A stretch of DNA of 9,996 nt from an uncultured Eubacteriales bacterium (GTDB taxonomy: Bacteria > Bacillota > Clostridia > Oscillospirales > CAG-272). How positions within the stretch are numbered: position 1 is the first letter of the stretch; the number at the start of each line of letters is the position of its first letter. The notes beneath the pieces are model-generated. The model ran no database searches. It had not been told where the DNA came from and saw nothing but the letters and a program-made list of their open reading frames with translations. The DNA lies in assembly GCA_949286815.1 (NCBI GenBank), contig CASEEB010000038.1, positions 1 through 9,996 on the forward strand, given 5' to 3'. The translations under genes were made by a program, and so were the position numbers. Shown piece after piece: positions 6,280 through 9,996 of the stretch.

Positions 6280-6317
6280 CTTTATGCGCAAAGAAAATAT
6301 TCAGCGAGGAAAAACAA

Positions 6318-7715
6318 ATGAAATACACAAGAATTTGCTGCGGAAACACCGCGGATCCCGCTATTCTCGTCGAAAACGGCAAATATTATCTGACGGTATC
6401 GTCATTCAGGTCATTTCCCGGACTTAAAATTTACGAATCGGAAAATTTGATTGAATGGAAAAAAATAAACGCCGCGGTATTTGATAATATTTCTGATATA
6501 TGGGCGCCCGATATATGTAAAATAGGCGACAAATATATCATATACTTTCCGAATTCAAGCGGAAATATATACGCCGTATATACCGACAATTTATATTCAC
6601 AGTGGAGCTCCCCTATATTGCTCGGCTCAGTCGGAATGATAGATCCCGGATTTGTACGGGATGTCAAAAGCGGTCAGAACTGGCTGTTTTTCAGCGGAGG
6701 ATATGCTGTTCCGCTTTCGGAAGACGGTCTGTCGTTTGCCGGTGAACCCAGAATAGTTTATGAACCATGGAAAATCCCTGACGAGTGGGATGTAGAGGGA
6801 GTTTGCTGCGAAGGTCCAAAGCTTTTTTACCGCGACGGTTATTACTATCTGACGCTGGCGGAAGGGGGAACGGCGGGTCCCGCTACCTCTCATATGGCGG
6901 TTATGTTCCGTTCAGAACGCCTGACAGACGGATGGGAGCCTTCGCCATACAATCCTGTTTTACATACATACAGTCCGAAAGACCGTTGGTGGTCTGTGGG
7001 ACACGCGACGCCGTTTGAAGCGACTGACGGAAGCTGGAAGTTGATTTTCCACGGATATGAAAAAGGGCACTATAATGAGGGAAGACAAATTCTGATTTGT
7101 AACGCCGTTTGGGAAAACGGGTGGCTTAAAGCTATCGATTCGGAAAACGCGGATGTTATGCCTCAAAACATGGAATATGTATTTTCGGATACAAAAGTTG
7201 AAAAATTGTGGAGTGATTTTTCTTTTTTCGGCTCTTTCGACGCAAACCGGGTCACAATAACGCAGAACGGTCTTGAATTAAACGGCATAGGAGAATCCAT
7301 TAGTGACTGTTGTCCGCTTTTGATAAACGAGACCGCGGGAGACTTTGAAATTCTCGCGCAATTTGTCGATATTGAAAATAAGGGTGAATTCGGTCTTACG
7401 TTTTATTATAATGAAAACTGCAATGCCGGCATATGTTTGAAAAACGGATATATCAATACATCTTGTCTTCGCGGATACCGCAGATACAAAAAAATAAACT
7501 CAGATATGCTTTACCTCAAAATCATAAAACACGATGACGTGCTGACATATTATTTTTCCGAAGACGGATTACAGTTTACAAAAACCGAAACAAGTGACGA
7601 GGTATCCGGATTTCATCATAATGTTTTCAAAGGATTCTTATCGCTCAGCCCCGGAATTTACGCGACAGGCGGCTGCATTGCCAAATGTAAAAAATTAACG
7701 CTTAAATTTCTTTAA
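6318..7715 (+). CDS. Glycoside hydrolase family 43 protein (beta-xylosidase / alpha-L-arabinofuranosidase type)
   Basis: A 465-residue protein with an N-terminal five-bladed beta-propeller (about 1-290) and a C-terminal beta-sandwich (about 295-465), the two-domain plan of many GH43 xylosidases. The three expected acidic residues are visible: base D13 in NTADPAIL, pKa-modulating D109 in GMIDPGF and acid E165 in CCEGPKLFYRDGYYYL. SVGHATPFE (226-234) carries the usual central His, H229. These enzymes remove xylose or arabinose from short xylo- or arabino-oligosaccharides by inversion. No signal peptide is present, so it probably acts on imported oligosaccharides in the cytoplasm. GAGGA (6306-6310) lies 7 bases before the ATG. 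It ends the transcript that includes the dehydrogenase, followed by a strong terminator. Together with uxaC it fits hemicellulose or pectin use. The subfamily and exact substrate are not resolved. Confidence 0.9.
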   Translation: MKYTRICCGNTADPAILVENGKYYLTVSSFRSFPGLKIYESENLIEWKKINAAVFDNISDIWAPDICKIGDKYIIYFPNSSGNIYAVYTDNLYSQWSSPILLGSVGMIDPGFVRDVKSGQNWLFFSGGYAVPLSEDGLSFAGEPRIVYEPWKIPDEWDVEGVCCEGPKLFYRDGYYYLTLAEGGTAGPATSHMAVMFRSERLTDGWEPSPYNPVLHTYSPKDRWWSVGHATPFEATDGSWKLIFHGYEKGHYNEGRQILICNAVWENGWLKAIDSENADVMPQNMEYVFSDTKVEKLWSDFSFFGSFDANRVTITQNGLELNGIGESISDCCPLLINETAGDFEILAQFVDIENKGEFGLTFYYNENCNAGICLKNGYINTSCLRGYRRYKKINSDMLYLKIIKHDDVLTYYFSEDGLQFTKTETSDEVSGFHHNVFKGFLSLSPGIYATGGCIAKCKKLTLKFL

Positions 7716-7738
7716 CTTATATTTAAAAACCTAAAACA

Positions 7739-7786
7739 GGTAAAGAATAACCGAGGGTCAATTTTCGGGTTTTCTTTGCCTTTTTT
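7739..7786 (+). terminator. Rho-independent terminator after GH43
   Basis: A 16-base left arm (7739-7754, starting GGTAAAGAA) pairs with a right arm (7765-7780, ending TCTTTGCC) with two mismatches and one G-U pair, around a 10-base loop. Six T residues follow (7781-7786). It lies 23 bases after the GH43 stop and separates that operon from the sigma factor gene. Confidence 0.82.
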
Positions 7787-7787
7787 C

Positions 7788-7818
7788 TTGAAAAACGTGT
7801 TTCAAAAATTTTTTGAAA
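7788..7818. repeat. Alternating TTGAAA/TTTCAA repeats upstream of the sigma factor gene
   Basis: TTGAAA (7788-7793), TTTCAA (7800-7805) and TTGAAA (7813-7818) alternate with spacers of six and seven bases. The first two form a near-palindrome around ACGT; the last two form an 8-pair AT-rich hairpin (7800-7807 with 7811-7818). A separate palindrome ATGCG-A-CGCAT lies at 7832-7842. No standard sigma-A promoter was found in 7787-7880, so these may belong to the control region of the ECF gene. Confidence 0.35.
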
Positions 7819-7900
7819 TTTTTATTTTCAGATGCGACGCATACATTTGTTTTCCTGTACATAAAGGTGAAAGGCCTTTTATTAAGAAGGGAGTTCGTGC

Positions 7901-8455
7901 ATGACAGACAACGAGATAATAAAGTTATACTGGGAACGCTCCGAAAAAGCTATAGAAGAGACTGAGAAAGCCTACGGACGGTATTTTAATTATATTGCCC
8001 GTAAAATAGTCTGTAACGATGAAGACGCCAAGGAGATTGTAAACGACACATATCTTAAAGCGTGGAACAATATTCCTCCTGAGCGTCCGAACAATCTTAA
8101 AGCTTTTCTCGGAAGAATCACCCGTCAGCTTTCAATCAATCGTCTGGAACAGAATACCGCGAAAAAACGCGCTTCGGGACAATATTTAATCGTCCTTGAG
8201 GAGCTTGAGGAGTGTATACCCGACGGTAACGACGGTTTAAATGAAACGATTGCTTTGCGATGCGCGATCAATGGCTTTCTGCGGTCGCTGCCCGCAGAAT
8301 CAAGGCGCGTATTTATCAGACGTTACTGGCACATGTATTCGATCTCCGAAATAGCAAAAGACTTTTCCATGAGCGAAAGCAAAGTCAAATCCATGCTTAT
8401 GCGACTCAGGGAAAAGTTAAAAAAATATCTTGAACAGGAAGGATTCAGTGTATGA
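7901..8455 (+). CDS. ECF-type RNA polymerase sigma factor (sigma-70 family)
   Basis: A 184-residue protein with the two-domain plan of extracytoplasmic-function sigma factors. Region 2 spans about residues 20-85, with DAKEIVNDTYLKAWNNI (42-58) as region 2.2 core-binding helix and the promoter-melting part after it. Region 4 spans about 115-176, with LPAESRRVFIRRYW and the helix-turn-helix SISEIAKDFSMSESKVKSMLMRLREKL. It binds core RNA polymerase and directs it to a small set of promoters, usually including its own. AAGGGAG (7887-7893) is 7 bases before the ATG. The stop overlaps the start of the next gene by four bases (ATGA), indicating translational coupling with a membrane protein that is probably its anti-sigma partner. 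No match to a numbered ECF group can be made here. Confidence 0.92.
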   Translation: MTDNEIIKLYWERSEKAIEETEKAYGRYFNYIARKIVCNDEDAKEIVNDTYLKAWNNIPPERPNNLKAFLGRITRQLSINRLEQNTAKKRASGQYLIVLEELEECIPDGNDGLNETIALRCAINGFLRSLPAESRRVFIRRYWHMYSISEIAKDFSMSESKVKSMLMRLREKLKKYLEQEGFSV

Positions 8456-9675
8456 AAAGCCGGAATATTTTGGACTCTATGGGATACATTGACGATGATA
8501 TGATAGAAGACGCCGAACGGAACTTTCGTAAGCGCGGAAAATCAGTATGGTTGAAATGTGTTTGCGCGGCGGTTTTTCTCTTGTTGATCGCGGCTGCCGC
8601 ATTTGCGGTAGTACCCATGTTTATACGTTCAGAGACTGAAAACAACGGTGTTTTTTGGGTCGATGACAGACCGAGAAACGATAACGGAATTGTCGCAGAG
8701 GAAGCGGCTATAGAATGGCCTTGGAATTGCAGGGAAGTGTGTGAACAGTTTCCCGAAATCAGATATAACGGAGCTGTTTATACCACAAGAACCGGTTATA
8801 CGGGAGAGGACATATCAGAAAATCTTACAGGCAAAAAAATAGGTGAGGGAACCGCGCAAGGGTATGATGTCTACGAGAATGAAGAACATTATATCGAATT
8901 TGAGGTATATGAGATAAAAAAAGTCGACAGTGAAAGATTTGTCGCGGTAAAATATGACGGATATGATAAATATTATGTGTTTTTTAGGCATGAAAAAACC
9001 TCTGTCAAAACACTCGGAGAATTTATCACTTCTATCAATTTCAGTGAATATTGCAAACTGACAGACATATATTACGAACCGGATTATAAAGGTGAGCTTC
9101 ACTACGCTTTAAGTGACGGAGACAGCGCCGCAGTGTGGCAGATGATTGCCAGATACTCGGATTCGGAACTTATATCAGATTCTGAAAACTCTGACGGACA
9201 GAAAGCTGTGTCTTTTGCTTTGAATTCCGAAGCATTGGGAGCGTATAATCTGTCACTGTCGGTATATGATAACGGATATATACTCACTAATATTGAGAAT
9301 TACGGATACTATTTTTATATCGGCGCCGAGGGAGCGGATGAAATTATAAATTACGTACTCGATCACAAAACCGATACTCCCGAAGAAAAAGAGCCTGAAT
9401 TTTTGATAGGCACGGTTACAGAAATAGGAGACGATTATATTAAGGTTGACGACACTGTAATGATGAAAAATCCCGACGACGGCATAGAATTCACCGTATA
9501 CGCAAACCACACCCGAGTAAAAAGATACATTACCGGCGGATTTCTCAAAGTAGGTCAGACAGTTTTAATCGAGCACGGCGGCATATATTCAGACGAACCC
9601 ACAATTGTCAGGACCGCGACCTCACTGTATGAAGCATATATAACCGACAACGGAGAGGCAATAATTCCGGAATAA
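8452..9675 (+). CDS. Probable membrane-bound anti-sigma factor with C-terminal OB-like domain
   Basis: A 407-residue protein. Residues 1-32 are cytoplasmic and contain DSMGYIDDDMIEDAE, the short helical motif typical of clostridial proteins encoded next to ECF sigma factors and thought to hold the sigma factor. One membrane segment covers about 33-56. The rest (57-407) is extracytoplasmic, acidic and Tyr-rich. Residues about 317-396 (GTVTEIGDDYIKVDD ... FLKVGQTVLIEHGG) look like a small OB-type beta-barrel similar to the DUF3221/YobA group. No zinc-type HxxxCxxC anti-sigma motif is present. The four-base overlap with the sigma gene argues for a functional pair: the outside region would sense a signal and release the sigma factor. 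The signal is unknown. The middle part (65-310) is not recognised. The anti-sigma role is inference from context and layout. Confidence 0.75.
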   Translation: MKSRNILDSMGYIDDDMIEDAERNFRKRGKSVWLKCVCAAVFLLLIAAAAFAVVPMFIRSETENNGVFWVDDRPRNDNGIVAEEAAIEWPWNCREVCEQFPEIRYNGAVYTTRTGYTGEDISENLTGKKIGEGTAQGYDVYENEEHYIEFEVYEIKKVDSERFVAVKYDGYDKYYVFFRHEKTSVKTLGEFITSINFSEYCKLTDIYYEPDYKGELHYALSDGDSAAVWQMIARYSDSELISDSENSDGQKAVSFALNSEALGAYNLSLSVYDNGYILTNIENYGYYFYIGAEGADEIINYVLDHKTDTPEEKEPEFLIGTVTEIGDDYIKVDDTVMMKNPDDGIEFTVYANHTRVKRYITGGFLKVGQTVLIEHGGIYSDEPTIVRTATSLYEAYITDNGEAIIPE

Positions 9676-9680
9676 TATTA

Positions 9681-9713
9681 TTGGCGGGTACACCGATAAA
9701 ACGTACCCGCCAA
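9681..9713. terminator. Rho-independent terminator, probably bidirectional
   Basis: A perfect 11-pair GC-rich stem, TTGGCGGGTAC (9681-9691) with GTACCCGCCAA (9703-9713), has an 11-base loop. The flanks AATATTA and AATATTTTA are themselves complementary. It starts five bases after the anti-sigma-type gene stop and ends six bases before the stop of the opposing gene remnant, so it can serve both strands. Confidence 0.88.
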
Positions 9714-9719
9714 AATATT

Positions 9720-9818
9720 TTATAACGTAAAGTCAAATATATGCAAATCTCGGCTTAATTCCGTTCTGTCACCGGAAACAATATTACACACGCCCATTCC
9801 ATTTTTTTTAAAAACTGT
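9720..9818 (-). pseudogene. C-terminal remnant of a minus-strand gene, probably cut by the adjacent insertion sequence
   Basis: On the minus strand, an open frame ends in TAA (9720-9722). Its last residues read VFKKNGMGVCNIVSG then DRTELSRDLHIFDFTL, which looks like real coding sequence in composition and codon use. Going upstream, the frame enters the IS end region and meets a stop at 9855-9857, with no start codon preceded by a ribosome binding site; the internal ATG at 9797 lacks one. It converges with the anti-sigma-type gene and shares its terminator, as an intact gene would. I do not recognise the protein family. The rest of the gene, if it survives, should lie beyond the IS right end outside the window. 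The exact junction is not determined; it is probably between 9816 and 9840. Confidence 0.5.
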
Positions 9819-9867
9819 ATGTGTTAAAATGATGTGAACCAAAAGAGTAGGAAGTTACTCAAAGATA

Positions 9868-9876
9868 TGGTATAAT
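9868..9876 (+). promoter_or_regulatory. Extended -10 promoter of the transposase gene
   Basis: TGG followed by TATAAT (9871-9876) gives the extended TGnTATAAT form. No good -35 lies 16-18 bases upstream, which the extended -10 may compensate. Transcription would start near 9883, about 38 bases before the ATG at 9921. Confidence 0.65.
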
Positions 9877-9920
9877 GTAGTCACCACAACACACATTAAC
9901 ATATCAGAGAGGAACTTCCC

Positions 9921-9996
9921 ATGAATATTATAGCACAAGAAGCCCGCAAGCGTCAAGCGGTAGTGAAACTATCATTAAGAAAAGGCAAAAGTTTTG
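9921..9996 (+). CDS. Probable IS transposase, first 25 codons (cut by window end)
   Basis: The frame starts at ATG 9921, with GAGAGG (9907-9912) 8 bases upstream, and reads MNIIAQEARKRQAVV then KLSLRKGKSF before the window ends. The basic helical start ending in KGKS is the kind that opens an N-terminal helix-turn-helix (KxGxSxxxAxRxxGVS) in IS3/IS481-type transposases of clostridia. The catalytic DDE domain is not in view. The own-promoter layout, inverted repeat in the leader and the broken neighbouring gene support a mobile element. A regulator with an N-terminal helix-turn-helix is the main alternative. Confidence 0.55.
   Translation, partial: MNIIAQEARKRQAVVKLSLRKGKSF

Larger units (their letters stand above)
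9833..9996 (+). mobile_element. Left end of an insertion sequence (continues past the window)
   Basis: The region holds a leader with inverted repeat, an extended -10 promoter and the start of a transposase-like gene, directly abutting a truncated opposing gene. The outer boundary is uncertain: TGTGAACC at 9833-9840 or TGTATGTG at 9816-9823 are the likeliest IS tips. The right end, the second terminal repeat and any target duplication are outside the window, so the element type cannot be fixed from repeats. Confidence 0.5.

Noticed and set aside
5668..6291. Minus-strand frame of 207 codons
   Set aside because: It lies entirely antisense to the 2-hydroxyacid dehydrogenase with all its catalytic motifs, and has no family resemblance.
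1..9996. CRISPR array, tRNA, rRNA or phage genes
   Set aside because: No regularly spaced repeats, cloverleaf-type segments, rRNA-like stretches or phage protein signatures were seen on either strand.

Overview
The window looks like a chromosomal segment of an anaerobic Firmicute, most likely a gut-type Clostridia (Oscillospirales/Ruminococcaceae-like). This rests on gene content, moderate-to-low GC, strong AGGAGG-type ribosome binding sites, consensus sigma-A promoters and a small ECF sigma factor of the clostridial type. No rRNA marker is present, so the assignment is inference.

Left part (1-1609, minus strand): the 5' part of a MutS-related gene runs off the left edge, preceded by a PHP-domain phosphoesterase of the histidinol-phosphatase type. 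A 376-base divergent intergenic region (1613-1988) follows. It holds several stem-loops, an ATCAC/GTGAT palindrome and a near-perfect sigma-A promoter carrying a GTATAC palindrome.

Central part (2007-7715, plus strand): uronate isomerase (uxaC), an MgtC/SapB-type membrane protein, two small unrecognised single-pass membrane proteins with long charged tails, a D-2-hydroxyacid dehydrogenase, and an intracellular-looking GH43 glycosidase. UxaC and GH43 point to breakdown of plant cell-wall sugars (uronates from pectin or glucuronoxylan; xylose or arabinose side chains). The block is not a single operon: a TTGACA-17-TATAAT promoter precedes the first small membrane protein, a terminator follows it, and a strong terminator follows GH43.

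Right part (7901-9996): an ECF sigma factor overlaps by four bases a membrane protein of the anti-sigma type, whose extracytoplasmic region ends in an OB-like domain. This pair ends in a strong GC-rich hairpin. Beyond it lie the last ~33 codons of an opposing gene, apparently cut off by an insertion sequence. The IS left end, promoter and transposase start occupy the last ~170 bases.

I found no wholly new multi-gene system. The observations most worth checking are: a hairpin at the IS left end that could mask the transposase ribosome binding site only in read-through transcripts; the tandem single-pass proteins, one Cys-rich and one with an AT-hook-like basic tail; the shared ATGTAT/ATACAT inverted repeat at two promoters; and the ECF/OB-domain sensor pair.
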